A stretch of DNA of 55,187 nt. Origin: Bacteroidota bacterium. GTDB taxonomy: Bacteria; Bacteroidota; Bacteroidia; Bacteroidales; P3. The notes beneath the pieces are model-generated. The model saw only the letters and a list, made by a program, of their open reading frames with translations, did no database searches and was not told where the DNA came from. The stretch lies in NCBI GenBank assembly GCA_017860275.1, contig JAFNAQ010000012.1, positions 1 to 55,187 of the forward strand, read 5' to 3'. The position numbers were made by a program, and so were the translations under genes. This document shows positions 25,017 to 33,852 of this stretch, piece after piece (within the stretch, counting starts at the first letter, position 1; each line of letters begins with the position of its first letter).

Positions 25017-26003
25017 ATGAATATAACTACTAAATTCATGGGCTTTGAGATAAAAAGTCCGATTATTGTTGGAAGTTGTGATTTAACTTCAAATATTGAA
25101 AATCTATTGAAGATAGAACAAGCAGGAGCAGGTGCAGTTATATTAAAATCATTATTTGAAGAGCAAATTACACAAGAGATGAATGTTAATGTTCGTGTAC
25201 TTAGCTCAAATTTCAGTGGGTACCCTGAAGCTTACGATTATATTAAACAAAGTACTAGACAAGAATCTATTTCAAAGTATTTAGACTTAATTAAGGAGGC
25301 TAAAAGCAAATTAACAATACCAGTAATTGCTAGTATAAATTGTATTTCTGCATCTGAATGGATGTCTTTTGTGAAAAAGATTGAAGAGGCTGGAGCAGAT
25401 GGAATTGAATTAAATATGTTTATTCTCCCATCTGATATTAATTTGTCTCATGAAGATGTTGAAAGATTATATGAAGACGTGGTTCAGGTGATAAAGAGGG
25501 CAACTAGCTTGCCAATTTCATTGAAAATAAGTAATTATTTTACATCACTAACACGATTTGCTCAAAAAGTATCCTGGCTAGGAATTTCTAATTTGAATAT
25601 ATTTAATAGGTTTTATACTTGTGATTTGAATATTGATACTTTGGAAACATATCCTGTTGCAAAGCTTAGTTCTCAATATGAATTTTACAATACACTTAGA
25701 TGGACTGCAATCCTTTCACATGAGATTAGATCAAATCTAACTTCAGGAACTGGGGTTTATAGAACAGAAGACCCTATTAAATTGTTACTTGCAGGGGCAG
25801 ATACTATTCAAGTAGTTTCAGCCATATATACAGAAGGATATGAATTCATTACAAAGGCAAATGAAAAGTTAATTTCTTGGATGGAAGCAAAAGGATATAA
25901 TTCTATTCCTGACTTTAAAGGGAAATTAGCAACAAGAAAAAATAAAGATGCATCATCATTTCATAGAGTACAGTTTATGAAATATTATTCAGGAATAGAA
26001 TAG
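25017..26003 (+). CDS. Dihydroorotate-dehydrogenase-like flavoprotein
   Basis: This 328-residue TIM-barrel protein is of the PyrD family (KSPIIVGSCDLT, GAGAVILKSLFEEQI, LPISLKISNYFT, SGTGVYRTEDPIKLLLAGADTIQVVSAIY). The FMN-phosphate-binding end and the GAD-x-IQV segment are kept. The loop after strand 4, where true class-1 enzymes have N-x-S/x-C-P-N with the catalytic Cys or Ser, reads ELNMFILPSD, so orotate formation is doubtful. Bacteroidota often carry such a 'dihydroorotate dehydrogenase-like' protein besides a genuine PyrD. The reaction is unknown. Confidence 0.8.
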   Translation: MNITTKFMGFEIKSPIIVGSCDLTSNIENLLKIEQAGAGAVILKSLFEEQITQEMNVNVRVLSSNFSGYPEAYDYIKQSTRQESISKYLDLIKEAKSKLTIPVIASINCISASEWMSFVKKIEEAGADGIELNMFILPSDINLSHEDVERLYEDVVQVIKRATSLPISLKISNYFTSLTRFAQKVSWLGISNLNIFNRFYTCDLNIDTLETYPVAKLSSQYEFYNTLRWTAILSHEIRSNLTSGTGVYRTEDPIKLLLAGADTIQVVSAIYTEGYEFITKANEKLISWMEAKGYNSIPDFKGKLATRKNKDASSFHRVQFMKYYSGIE

Positions 26004-26077
26004 TAAAAGCTAAAATATATATAAGTTCATCTTTATAATTAAGGGAGATGAAATACTAATTTAAAATAAACTAAAGT

Positions 26078-26524
26078 ATGGAAAATCAAACTAAACCAGT
26101 AAGTTTCTTCCGATTTGAAGATTTAAGAGTATATCATAAATCTTTAGATTATTTTAACTGGATTGCTGAACAAACAAAATCAGCTAATAATTACGAGTTA
26201 AAAGTGGTTGTAAAGCCATTAATGAATGCTTCATTAAAAATTTCATTAAACATTGCTGAAGGTTCTTCACGTCACAAGGTTCAATTTGTCGCTTTCTTGA
26301 AAGATGCAAAGACTGCCGTAAGGGAATGTGTTGTAATAGCTACTTTAGCAAACAAGATTGGAGTTTTTTCTGATGAGCAATTCAATCAGTCTAATGATAC
26401 TCTAGTTGAAATGACTAAAATGATTGGAGCAATGATTGTTTCTCTTCAAAGAAACACAATGAGAGACGAAAATGAGGTTAAACCTGATTTTAATAGTTCT
26501 ACGGAAATAGAATTTGAATACTAA
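26078..26524 (+). CDS. Four-helix-bundle protein (23S rRNA intervening-sequence protein family)
   Basis: This 148-residue protein opens with FRFEDLRVYHKSLDYFNWI and carries the family signature NIAEGSSRHKVQFVAFLKDAKTAVRECV. Such proteins form small four-helix bundles that oligomerise. Some are encoded in 23S rRNA intervening sequences, but most, as here, stand alone. The role is unknown. It sits 75 bases after the DHOD-like gene with no terminator between them, so they may be cotranscribed. Confidence 0.85.
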   Translation: MENQTKPVSFFRFEDLRVYHKSLDYFNWIAEQTKSANNYELKVVVKPLMNASLKISLNIAEGSSRHKVQFVAFLKDAKTAVRECVVIATLANKIGVFSDEQFNQSNDTLVEMTKMIGAMIVSLQRNTMRDENEVKPDFNSSTEIEFEY

Positions 26525-26573
26525 AAAATCAATCAATTTCCTGTAATATTGTTATTAATTGAGAGAATTGTCG

Positions 26574-26581
26574 TACATTTG
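26574..26581 (+). promoter_or_regulatory. -7 box (TACATTTG) for holB
   Basis: It matches TAnnTTTG 25 bases before the ATG at 26607, and shows that a TTG start at 26559 would be upstream of the transcript. Confidence 0.55.
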
Positions 26582-26606
26582 TCTTTCTAATAGAAGGATA
26601 AAGTTT

Positions 26607-27671
26607 ATGCAATTCTCTCATTTTTTTGAGCAATATGATTTGATAAATTCCTTGATCAAAATTGCCGATCAAGGAAGGGTTAGTCATGCTCAATTATTTT
26701 ATGGAGATGAATCTTCAGGTGCTTTTGCAATTTGTTTAGCTTATGCTCAATATCTTAACTGCACAAATAAACAAAGATTTGAATCTAATACAAAGGAATC
26801 TTTGTTAGCAGATTCTTGTGGAGAATGTCCATCTTGCAAGAAATATTCTAAGTTAATTCATCCAGATCTTCATTTTATTTTTCCAAATACAACAACAAAG
26901 AAAATTGATTCTAAAAATTCATCAATACTTCTAATGAATGAATTTAGAGATTTTATACTTAAAAGTGATGGTTATGTTAAGCTTGATGATTGGTACTCAT
27001 ACTTGGATATTGGCAATAAACAAGGTCAAATAAATGTTAGAGATGCAAATGATATAATTGCTGCTTTAAATGTCAAGTCATATGAGTCTGAGTTTAAAAT
27101 TATGATCATTTGGGCAGTAGATAAATTAAACTATGATGCAGCTCCAAAACTTTTGAAGATATTGGAGGAACCTTATGAGAAGACTCTTTTCTTCTTAATA
27201 ACACAAGATAGAGAAAATATACTCCCTACTATCCTTTCAAGGACTCAACTTATTAAGGTGCCAAACAAATCCTCAAAATACAAAGAGAAAGAACTTCCAT
27301 ATTTAAATTTGTTTGTTGAATGGATGAGAAATTGCTTTCAAGTCAACTCAAAGATTTCAGAGATAATGAAGGTTGTTGAGGATATTTCAAAGTTAGGCAG
27401 AGAGGAAGAAAAACAGTTTCTAAATTTTACGTTAGATGTTTTTCAAAAATGTTTTATAGTAAAGATGGGGTTGACGATTGAAGCTAACCCACTGGAAAAT
27501 TGTGAGCAGAAGTTTAGGGATAATTTCCCAAATTTTATTACAGAGAAAAATATAGAAAAAATATATAAAGAAATTGAGGGAGCAATCTTGCACGTTGAAA
27601 GAAATGGAAATGCGAAGATTGTTTTTCTTGATTTATCAATTAAATTAGGTTTTTTATTGATTAATAAATAA
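26607..27671 (+). CDS. holB: DNA polymerase III delta' subunit-like clamp-loader protein
   Basis: This 354-residue AAA+ clamp-loader-type protein has HAQLFYGDESSGAFAICLAYAQYLNC, where the P-loop lacks the usual GxGK, as in delta'. It also has the zinc-finger cysteines CGECPSCKK and the segment APKLLKILEEP. TILSRTQ is the SRC-like region with Cys replaced by Thr. Delta' helps load the beta clamp on DNA. It is the first gene of a tight cluster with ricT (next start 2 bases after this stop), gldH and PBP1A, a gene order known in Bacteroidota. Confidence 0.88.
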   Translation: MQFSHFFEQYDLINSLIKIADQGRVSHAQLFYGDESSGAFAICLAYAQYLNCTNKQRFESNTKESLLADSCGECPSCKKYSKLIHPDLHFIFPNTTTKKIDSKNSSILLMNEFRDFILKSDGYVKLDDWYSYLDIGNKQGQINVRDANDIIAALNVKSYESEFKIMIIWAVDKLNYDAAPKLLKILEEPYEKTLFFLITQDRENILPTILSRTQLIKVPNKSSKYKEKELPYLNLFVEWMRNCFQVNSKISEIMKVVEDISKLGREEEKQFLNFTLDVFQKCFIVKMGLTIEANPLENCEQKFRDNFPNFITEKNIEKIYKEIEGAILHVERNGNAKIVFLDLSIKLGFLLINK

Positions 27672-27672
27672 T

Positions 27673-29025
27673 ATGAATACAGAGAATTTTGATAATGATG
27701 AAGCATTAGAAAATGCAAAAAATATAGAGGGGGTTGAGTCTGAACCAAGAGAAAAAACAGAAGAGGAAATAATTGAAGATTACAAATTATCAGATGTTGA
27801 ATTTGAGAATGAATCAGCAGAAGGGTTGTCTTTTGATCATCAAGGAACAAGCTTTAGGCGTAAGAAAGAGAAAAAGACTACCTATAGTGACGAAGAAAAA
27901 GAAATGATTTTCGGGGATCAGTTTGTACATCCATATTACGACGAAGATCCAGTAGTTGGGAAAAACAAATTTACTCCATCAGATATGCTAACAAGAGGGG
28001 TGATAAATGTCCCTCAATCATATACTCCAATAGATATTAATGAATTGGAACGGAATGCAAAACTACACGTTCATAACTGGATGAGTAAGATAATACCTCC
28101 TGCAAATGTAAATTTCTTTGATTGTGTAGAGGTTCGATTTAAAAATTCTAGGAAAGATTTTTATCGTTTACCTGAAGGATTAGAAATAGTTGAAGGAGAT
28201 GTCGTTGCTGTTGAAGGATCGCCAGGTCATGATATTGGTATTATTACCTTGGTTGGAGAGCTTTGCAGAGTACAAATGAAGAGAAAGAAGGTAAATCCCG
28301 AATCAGAAAACGTCAAGAAACTTTATCGTAGAGCAAAGGTAGCAGATATTGAAAAATGGGTGCAATCTATAGAAAGAGAAGATCAAACAATATTCAGGAC
28401 AAGAGAAATAGCTTCTAATCTAAAACTTGATATGAAGATAAATGATGTAGAATATCAAGGAGATAACTCAAAGGCTATTTTTTATTATACCGCAGATGAT
28501 AGAGTAGACTTTCGTCAACTTATTAAATCTTTGGCAGAAGAATTTAGAGTAAGAATTGAAATGAAACAAATTGGAGCAAGGCAAGAGGCTTCACGTTTGG
28601 GAGGTATTGGCACATGTGGAAGAGAGCTTTGCTGTAGCACATGGTTGAACACTTTTAATTCTGTTTCTACTCAGGTAGCAAGAGTACAACAACTCTTTCC
28701 TAATCCTCAAAAGCTTGCAGGTCAGTGTGGAAAACTAAAATGTTGCCTTAATTTCGAATATGATGTGTATTTAGATGAGTTAAAGACATTTCCAGAAATA
28801 GGAGTGCCACTCCATACAAGAAAAGGTAAAGCTATTTATATTAAAACAGATGTGTTTAAAAGAATAATGTGGTATGTTTACGAAGGTAAATCAGAGTTCA
28901 TGATGCTATCTGTTGATTCAGTAAAAGAGATAATTTCTAGAAACAGAGCGAGTCAATCGGTTGATGATTTAGAATCATACCAAATAAAGACAGAGACTAA
29001 GTCAAAGCTTAATAATGTTCAATAG
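27673..29025 (+). CDS. ricT: PSP1-domain protein, RicT/YaaT-like
   Basis: This 450-residue protein has an acidic N-terminal extension of about 110 residues and then a PSP1 domain. The RicT cysteines are present (GTCGRELCCSTWL and AGQCGKLKCCLNFEYDVY, residues about 315-360). In Bacillus RicT is part of an iron-sulfur complex that affects RNA processing; the role in Bacteroidota is not well defined. The start lies 2 bases after the holB stop. Confidence 0.88.
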   Translation: MNTENFDNDEALENAKNIEGVESEPREKTEEEIIEDYKLSDVEFENESAEGLSFDHQGTSFRRKKEKKTTYSDEEKEMIFGDQFVHPYYDEDPVVGKNKFTPSDMLTRGVINVPQSYTPIDINELERNAKLHVHNWMSKIIPPANVNFFDCVEVRFKNSRKDFYRLPEGLEIVEGDVVAVEGSPGHDIGIITLVGELCRVQMKRKKVNPESENVKKLYRRAKVADIEKWVQSIEREDQTIFRTREIASNLKLDMKINDVEYQGDNSKAIFYYTADDRVDFRQLIKSLAEEFRVRIEMKQIGARQEASRLGGIGTCGRELCCSTWLNTFNSVSTQVARVQQLFPNPQKLAGQCGKLKCCLNFEYDVYLDELKTFPEIGVPLHTRKGKAIYIKTDVFKRIMWYVYEGKSEFMMLSVDSVKEIISRNRASQSVDDLESYQIKTETKSKLNNVQ

Positions 29026-29049
29026 CACCAAAAATAATATATTCAAGAG

Positions 29050-29523
29050 ATGAAAAACTTATTATTCGGTTTTGTATTATTATCATTTCTATTTGTCTCA
29101 TGCAATAATAACCTTGTATTCGATCAGACAAAAGAAGTAAATGTTAAGGGTTGGAATAAATCAGATATAGTAGAGTTTGAGGTAGAAATCAAAGACACCT
29201 TAAGGTTATATGATTTTGCAATCAACCTAAGAAACACAGTAGATTATCCAAAATCAAATATTTACTTTTTTATAAAAACAATTTATCCAGATGGTTCTGT
29301 AACTAGGTGCGATACTGTTGAATGTTACTTAGCTTATCCTGATGGTACATGGACAGGAAAGGGAAGTGGAAGTATAAAGGATAATCGTTTTTGGTTTACA
29401 AAGAACGTAATCTTTCCACTAAAGGGAAAGTATAAGTTTGAGATAGAACAAGCAACAAGAGACACAAGCATAGTTGGTATTAAAAATATTGGCTTACATA
29501 TAGAATACAGAAAAACTAAATAG
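29050..29523 (+). CDS. gldH: Gliding-motility lipoprotein GldH
   Basis: This 157-residue lipoprotein has a signal peptide with lipobox LFVSC (Cys near residue 19) and the GldH pattern VFDQTKEVNVKGWNKSDIVEFEVEIKD, followed by an immunoglobulin-like fold ending NIGLHIEYRK. GldH is required for gliding in Flavobacterium and is widespread in non-gliding Bacteroidota, where its role is unclear. It is one base from the PBP1A start. Confidence 0.9.
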   Translation: MKNLLFGFVLLSFLFVSCNNNLVFDQTKEVNVKGWNKSDIVEFEVEIKDTLRLYDFAINLRNTVDYPKSNIYFFIKTIYPDGSVTRCDTVECYLAYPDGTWTGKGSGSIKDNRFWFTKNVIFPLKGKYKFEIEQATRDTSIVGIKNIGLHIEYRKTK

Positions 29524-29524
29524 T

Positions 29525-31810
29525 ATGGCACAAAATAAATCTTCTAACAAAAAGGAAGTAAAGACAGATGCATCATTATATGTAAAGAAGATGTGGAAAA
29601 TCTATCTTGGTTTTCTAGCATTTATGACATTATTTTTCTTCTTCTTGTCCTTAGGTTGGTTGGGATTTATGCCCTCTTTTGAAGAATTGGAAAATCCTCA
29701 ATCCAATCAAGCCTCAGAAGTATTTGCCGAAGACGGAGAAACGCTTGGATATATAGGTTTTCAGAACCGTTCTAATGTATCATACTCCGAATTACCAAAA
29801 AATCTTATCAATGCCTTAATAGCAACAGAAGATGTTCGTTTTTATGAACACTCAGGAGTAGACATGCGAAGTTTATTTAGAGTCTTAGGTAAAACAGTGC
29901 TTGGAGGAAATAGAAACTCAGGAGGAGGGTCTACACTTAGCCAACAACTAGCGAAAAACCTTTTCCCAAGAGAAAGGCAATCAAAGGTAGGGGTTATCTA
30001 TTCAAAATTAAAAGAATGGGTAGTTGCCATTAAACTAGAAAGAAACTATACAAAGGATGAGATATTGACAATGTATCTTAATACTGTGGACTTTGGTTCC
30101 AACGCCTTTGGTATAAAAACTGCATCAAGAACATTTTTTGACAAACAACCATCAGAACTTAAGCTTGAAGAGGCGGCAGTATTGATAGGTATGCTTAAGG
30201 CTCCATCAGCATATTCCCCAGTAAGAAAAACAGAGCGTTCCAAAGAGAGAAGAAATACGGTTTTAGCACAGATGACTAAGTATAATTATTTAACCGATGC
30301 AGAACTTGAAGAAGCATCGAAGAAACCACTCGATATTTCCCATTATAATCCACAATCTCACGATGAAGGTATAGCAACATATTTCAGAGAATATGTAAGA
30401 AACTATATTAAAGAGTGGAGTAAGGACCATAAAAAACCTAATGGTGATCCTTATGATGTACATAAAGATGGATTAAGGATTTATACTACCATTGATTCAA
30501 GGATGCAAAAATATGCAGAGCAAGCTGTAAAAGAACATATGATAAACTTGCAAGCGCAGTTCTTTAATCATATAAAAGGGTACAAAAATGCTCCATTCAC
30601 AGGCTTGTCTGATGAAGATATTCAAAACACTCTAACTCAAGCCATGAAGAATTCTGACCGTTATCGTAACTTAAAACAAGATGGATATTCCGATAGTGAG
30701 ATAAAGGCGGAGTTTAAGAAAAAGACAGAAATGAGAATCTTTACTTGGTCAGGAGATAGAGATACTATAATGACTCCTTGGGATTCCCTACGTTATTATA
30801 AATTTTTCCTTAACACAGGTATTGTATCAGTTGAGCCTCAGACAGGACATGTAAAAGTATATGTTGGAGGTATAGACTACAAATATTTTAAATATGATAA
30901 TGCAACCTTAGGACGAAGACAAGTAGGTTCAACCTTTAAGCCATTTGTTTATGCTGCGGCAATGAAGGACAATCAATTATCACCATGTTTTACTGTGCCT
31001 AATCAGTCAGTAACATTTGAGAACTATGACAATTGGACTCCAAAGAATTCTGACGATGCACGTGAGGGAGAAATGGTAACACTAAAATGGGCTTTAGCTA
31101 ATTCTGTAAACTATGTCTCAGCAAGACTTATAAAAGACTATACCACACCAGGTTCAGTTGTTGAGTTGGTAAGACGTATGGGGATTAAGTCTCCAGTTTC
31201 TCGTTATCCTTCAATATGTCTTGGCACACCAGACCTTTCAGTATTTGAGATGGCTAGTGCAATGGCTACTCTTGCAAATAGAGGTAATCATATTGAGCCA
31301 ATCATGATAACAAGGATTTGTGACAATAAAGGAATGGTATTGGAAAGCTTTACAACAAAGTCAAATGTTGCCTTAGATGCACAAACTTCCTATTTAGTAT
31401 TAGACTTAATGAAGGGCGTTGTAGAATCAGGAACAGGTGCAAGACTAAGATACCGTTATGGAGTGCGTTCTGTTATTGCAGGAAAGACAGGAACAACAGA
31501 TAATAACTCCGATGGATGGTTTATTGGTATCAACCCACGTCTTGCAACAGCCGTATGGGTAGGAGGAGAAATACGTTCGATACATTTCCGTTCAACAAAT
31601 CTTGGTCAAGGAGCCTCAATGGCGCTTCCAATCTATGGATTATTCCTAAATAAATGCGAAAAAGATAGATCATTAAAATTCTTTGAAGGAGATTTCTTCC
31701 GACCAGAAGACCTATCAATAGAGATGGATTGCACACAATATCAACAAGAAATTCAAAACGAATCAAAACCACCAACCGAAAGCGCAGGAGAATATAGAAA
31801 GAATTGGTAA
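29525..31810 (+). CDS. Penicillin-binding protein 1A (bifunctional class A PBP)
   Basis: This 761-residue protein has an N-terminal cytoplasmic tail and one membrane helix (residues about 24-46). The GT51 transglycosylase motifs are present (ATEDVRFYEHSGVD with catalytic Glu, GGSTLSQQLAKNLF). The transpeptidase domain has the SxxK motif in GSTFKPF, SxN in LANSVNY and KTG in GKTGTTDNNSDGW. It polymerises and cross-links peptidoglycan at the inner membrane. It ends the holB-ricT-gldH-PBP1A cluster. Confidence 0.95.
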   Translation: MAQNKSSNKKEVKTDASLYVKKMWKIYLGFLAFMTLFFFFLSLGWLGFMPSFEELENPQSNQASEVFAEDGETLGYIGFQNRSNVSYSELPKNLINALIATEDVRFYEHSGVDMRSLFRVLGKTVLGGNRNSGGGSTLSQQLAKNLFPRERQSKVGVIYSKLKEWVVAIKLERNYTKDEILTMYLNTVDFGSNAFGIKTASRTFFDKQPSELKLEEAAVLIGMLKAPSAYSPVRKTERSKERRNTVLAQMTKYNYLTDAELEEASKKPLDISHYNPQSHDEGIATYFREYVRNYIKEWSKDHKKPNGDPYDVHKDGLRIYTTIDSRMQKYAEQAVKEHMINLQAQFFNHIKGYKNAPFTGLSDEDIQNTLTQAMKNSDRYRNLKQDGYSDSEIKAEFKKKTEMRIFTWSGDRDTIMTPWDSLRYYKFFLNTGIVSVEPQTGHVKVYVGGIDYKYFKYDNATLGRRQVGSTFKPFVYAAAMKDNQLSPCFTVPNQSVTFENYDNWTPKNSDDAREGEMVTLKWALANSVNYVSARLIKDYTTPGSVVELVRRMGIKSPVSRYPSICLGTPDLSVFEMASAMATLANRGNHIEPIMITRICDNKGMVLESFTTKSNVALDAQTSYLVLDLMKGVVESGTGARLRYRYGVRSVIAGKTGTTDNNSDGWFIGINPRLATAVWVGGEIRSIHFRSTNLGQGASMALPIYGLFLNKCEKDRSLKFFEGDFFRPEDLSIEMDCTQYQQEIQNESKPPTESAGEYRKNW

Positions 31811-31855
31811 AACGATTTTTGCACTAAAAAAACAACAAAAGCATAAAAATATAAA

Positions 31856-31897
31856 TCACCCCAAAGGTTAAACATAATCTTTGGGGCGATTTTTTAT
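31856..31897 (+). terminator. Terminator after PBP1A, family B copy 1
   Basis: The arms CCCCAAAG and CTTTGGGG surround a loop GTTAAACATAAT, and T-rich DNA follows. The loop and inner stem recur at 32704. Confidence 0.85.
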
Positions 31898-31940
31898 TCA
31901 ATTTATTATTAACTCTTCCAGATAATTAAAATATTTTTTC

Positions 31941-31948
31941 TATCTTTG
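31941..31948 (+). promoter_or_regulatory. -7 box (TATCTTTG) for the lipoprotein gene
   Basis: It matches TAnnTTTG, 57 bases before the ATG at 32005. Confidence 0.55.
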
Positions 31949-32004
31949 AGCAGTGAAGTAATTCATTTTGATTTTAGAAAGAGGAGATTATTTATAAGAG
32001 TATT

Positions 32005-32664
32005 ATGAAGAGAATAGAATTTATTTTGATAGTTACTTTAATATCTGTTATTATCTGTTTTGGTTGTAAAGCTAGTTATAATATTGAGGGGGAATACAGT
32101 CAAACTATTGATAATAATAATTTATATGTATTGCATCACTTAAAATTAAACGATGATAGTACGTTTGTCTATCAATACAAATTTGATCATATTTTTGAAT
32201 ATTCAAGTGGTCATTGGAACGTATCTAAAAATAAAATCATTTTAAAAAGTGAGGTTGAAGATATTTTGAATATTCCAATTATTGTTGAAGAATATACTAA
32301 TACCAAGCAAATAAATACTTTTTTATTTGCTAATTTATCTATTAATAATAATACCATAGGATGGGATATTGTTATCAATGATACCATAAATTACCCAATA
32401 ACTGATAGTGTGATTGAGATAGATAAAACTATTAAAGTAAGTAAGTTTTATATTAAGGGAATAAAGAATTCTAACAATCCTTATAATATTATTTATCCTA
32501 CAGTTAATGATACAGTGAGAAGTATAGTGTATCATGTAAATAATAATGGTAATAATAATTATGATATTTCTCTTTGTTTAGATTCAGTTAATAATGTCTT
32601 ATATTATAAACCAATAGAGGATAGTATAGAAATAAAGAAATGGAAACATATTCAATTAAAATAA
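32005..32664 (+). CDS. Lipoprotein, hypothetical
   Basis: This 219-residue protein has a signal peptide and lipobox (VIICFGC, Cys near residue 21). The mature part opens YNIEGEYSQ, with a Thr/Ser/Asn-rich, beta-strand-like pattern similar to lipocalin-like Bacteroidota lipoproteins (DSTFVYQY, SSGHWNV). No catalytic motif is visible. It has its own promoter and terminator. Confidence 0.65.
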   Translation: MKRIEFILIVTLISVIICFGCKASYNIEGEYSQTIDNNNLYVLHHLKLNDDSTFVYQYKFDHIFEYSSGHWNVSKNKIILKSEVEDILNIPIIVEEYTNTKQINTFLFANLSINNNTIGWDIVINDTINYPITDSVIEIDKTIKVSKFYIKGIKNSNNPYNIIYPTVNDTVRSIVYHVNNNGNNNYDISLCLDSVNNVLYYKPIEDSIEIKKWKHIQLK

Positions 32665-32703
32665 ATGTAAATCCCAAATAAGTCAACTTAGTTTAAACGA
32701 AAA

Positions 32704-32743
32704 CACCCCAATGGTTAAACATAATCTTTTGGGTGATTTTTTT
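32704..32743 (+). terminator. Terminator after lipoprotein gene, family B copy 2
   Basis: The 17-base inner segment GGTTAAACATAATCTTT is identical to that of the terminator at 31856. The outer arms are CACCC and GGGTG, and a run of seven Ts follows. Confidence 0.85.
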
Positions 32744-32879
32744 GTCCTTTAAACAAGGGACATAACTAATTAAACCTTGTGTTGAAGTAGTAAATAGGCA
32801 TTCTGTTGTCAAACGAAGCATTCTTCACTTGTTAATATTAAGAAATGGAAATAAGGTAAAATCTTCAAAAAACCTTGTT

Positions 32880-33125
32880 TTTGCTCTCTAGAATCAAATT
32901 CTAGCGAAATAGAATTTGATTCTATTTTCGTAGAATCAAGTTCTATTTTCGTAAAACAGCTATCTAACTGATTTTTATCAGATTTTCGTGTCGCAATATC
33001 TGAATTTGAGAAAAAAATCACTGATTTTATTCACAAAGAGTTTGATTTTTTCTACAAAGAGCCTGATTTTAGAAAAAAAATCGGTGATTTTTTAAATAAA
33101 ATCAGTGATTTTTCCCCAAGGACAT
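32880..33125. repeat. Intergenic short-repeat patch
   Basis: The patch holds an inverted pair (AGAATCAAATTCTA with TAGAATTTGATTCTA), two copies of TTCTATTTTCGTA about 21 bases apart, and several copies of AAAATCAGTGATTTT-like sequence. Reading frames through it are low-complexity (KIELDS/KIESNS) and are not believed to be genes. Confidence 0.6.
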
Positions 33126-33421
33126 AAAAACCCAAGAAATTTCTTCAAAATCCCCAAATTCTATTATAAAGAATTAATAAACCATTTCCCCAACCCCAAC
33201 ACCTCTCTTCAAATATTCAACTCTCAACCCACAATGCCATTACGAACAATTAACACCAAAACTTGCAAAATGTTAGAAAAACAACCAAAACCCAAGGTTT
33301 TAGTTAAAACAATCTCTTTTTAGATATATTTCAAGAGATTGAAATAGTGAACGAATTGCTTACAAAGTTATCATGGACTTATTTGCGAATACTGCTCGAC
33401 TGAGGAAATTCTTCATTACAA

Positions 33422-33456
33422 AAAAAGACCATCCTAATTTATAGAATGGTCTTTTT
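33422..33456. terminator. Orphan bidirectional terminator beside relic A
   Basis: AAAAAGACCAT and ATGGTCTTTTT pair with A- and T-runs outside the stem. It lies just downstream (minus strand) of relic A and has no live gene to serve. Confidence 0.75.
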
Positions 33457-33471
33457 GTTATAGAATTAATC

Positions 33472-33540
33472 TTACTCAATAACAAATTTCTGCGTAGAAA
33501 TGCCTTTTGTAATTTCTATTTTATTTGTGGGAGTATGATC
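33472..33540 (-). pseudogene. Relic A: C-terminal tail of a T9SS sorting domain
   Basis: The minus strand reads ...TNKIEITKGISTQKFVIE followed by a stop. This is the end of a T9SS type A sorting domain, with the usual QKxxI(E/K) tail. The frame is closed by a stop only 22 codons upstream, so the rest of the gene is gone. Confidence 0.7.
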
Positions 33541-33570
33541 TTATTCTGCTTTTTTTTGCTTAGAGATAGT

Positions 33571-33600
33571 GGAGTGGGGTTTGGTTTGGTGGAAAGAGAT
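33571..33600 (+). other. G-rich patch, possible two-layer G-quadruplex
   Basis: GGAGTGGGGTTTGGTTTGGT followed by GG stands out in AT-rich DNA. Four G-runs have loops of 3, 3 and 1. Confidence 0.35.
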
Positions 33601-33620
33601 TGAAGATTGGGTGGCGTGGA

Positions 33621-33649
33621 TTAAAGAGACAGGGGTGCTGTCTCTTTAA
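33621..33649. other. Perfect 12-bp hairpin, not a terminator
   Basis: TTAAAGAGACAG and CTGTCTCTTTAA pair perfectly around GGGTG. There is no T-run on either strand. Confidence 0.7.
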
Positions 33650-33652
33650 TAT

Positions 33653-33705
33653 AGTGTTAGTAGATTCAAAAGATAGTGTAGCTATCTCTTGATTCTACTA
33701 ACACT
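33653..33705. other. Long inverted repeat, 24-bp arms
   Basis: The left arm begins AGTGTTAGTAGATTC and the right arm ends TCTACTAACACT. The arms match in 22 of 24 positions around a loop of about 5 bases. No T-run follows on either strand, so it is not a standard terminator. It adjoins relic B. Confidence 0.75.
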
Positions 33706-33721
33706 AATAAAATATACTACT

Positions 33722-33778
33722 TTATTTGATAACTAGTTTTTGGTTTTTGTTTATTATATAAAGATTATTCAATTCTAC
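33722..33778 (-). pseudogene. Relic B: C-terminal tail of a second T9SS sorting domain
   Basis: The minus strand reads VELNNLYIINKNQKLVIK then stop, preceded by an in-frame stop. The last 36 bases match the end of the live T9SS gene at 40727 in 33 positions. It is the remnant of a lost cargo gene. Confidence 0.7.
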
Positions 33779-33852
33779 CTAGTAATAATTCTTCAGAAAG
33801 AAAGGTATTTAGATAGTAAATAAATATTTGTATTGAAATGTAAGGTTATATA

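Noticed and set aside
26559-26606. Upstream TTG start for holB
   Set aside because: The -7 box at 26574 lies inside this segment, so it would not be transcribed.
32809-33021. Minus-strand open frame of 70 codons with KIELDS/KIESNS repeats
   Set aside because: It is a translation of the short-repeat patch, with low complexity and no signal or domain.
33105-33323. Plus-strand open frame of 72 codons
   Set aside because: It has Pro/Asn-rich composition unlike real proteins here, begins in the repeat patch and has no promoter.
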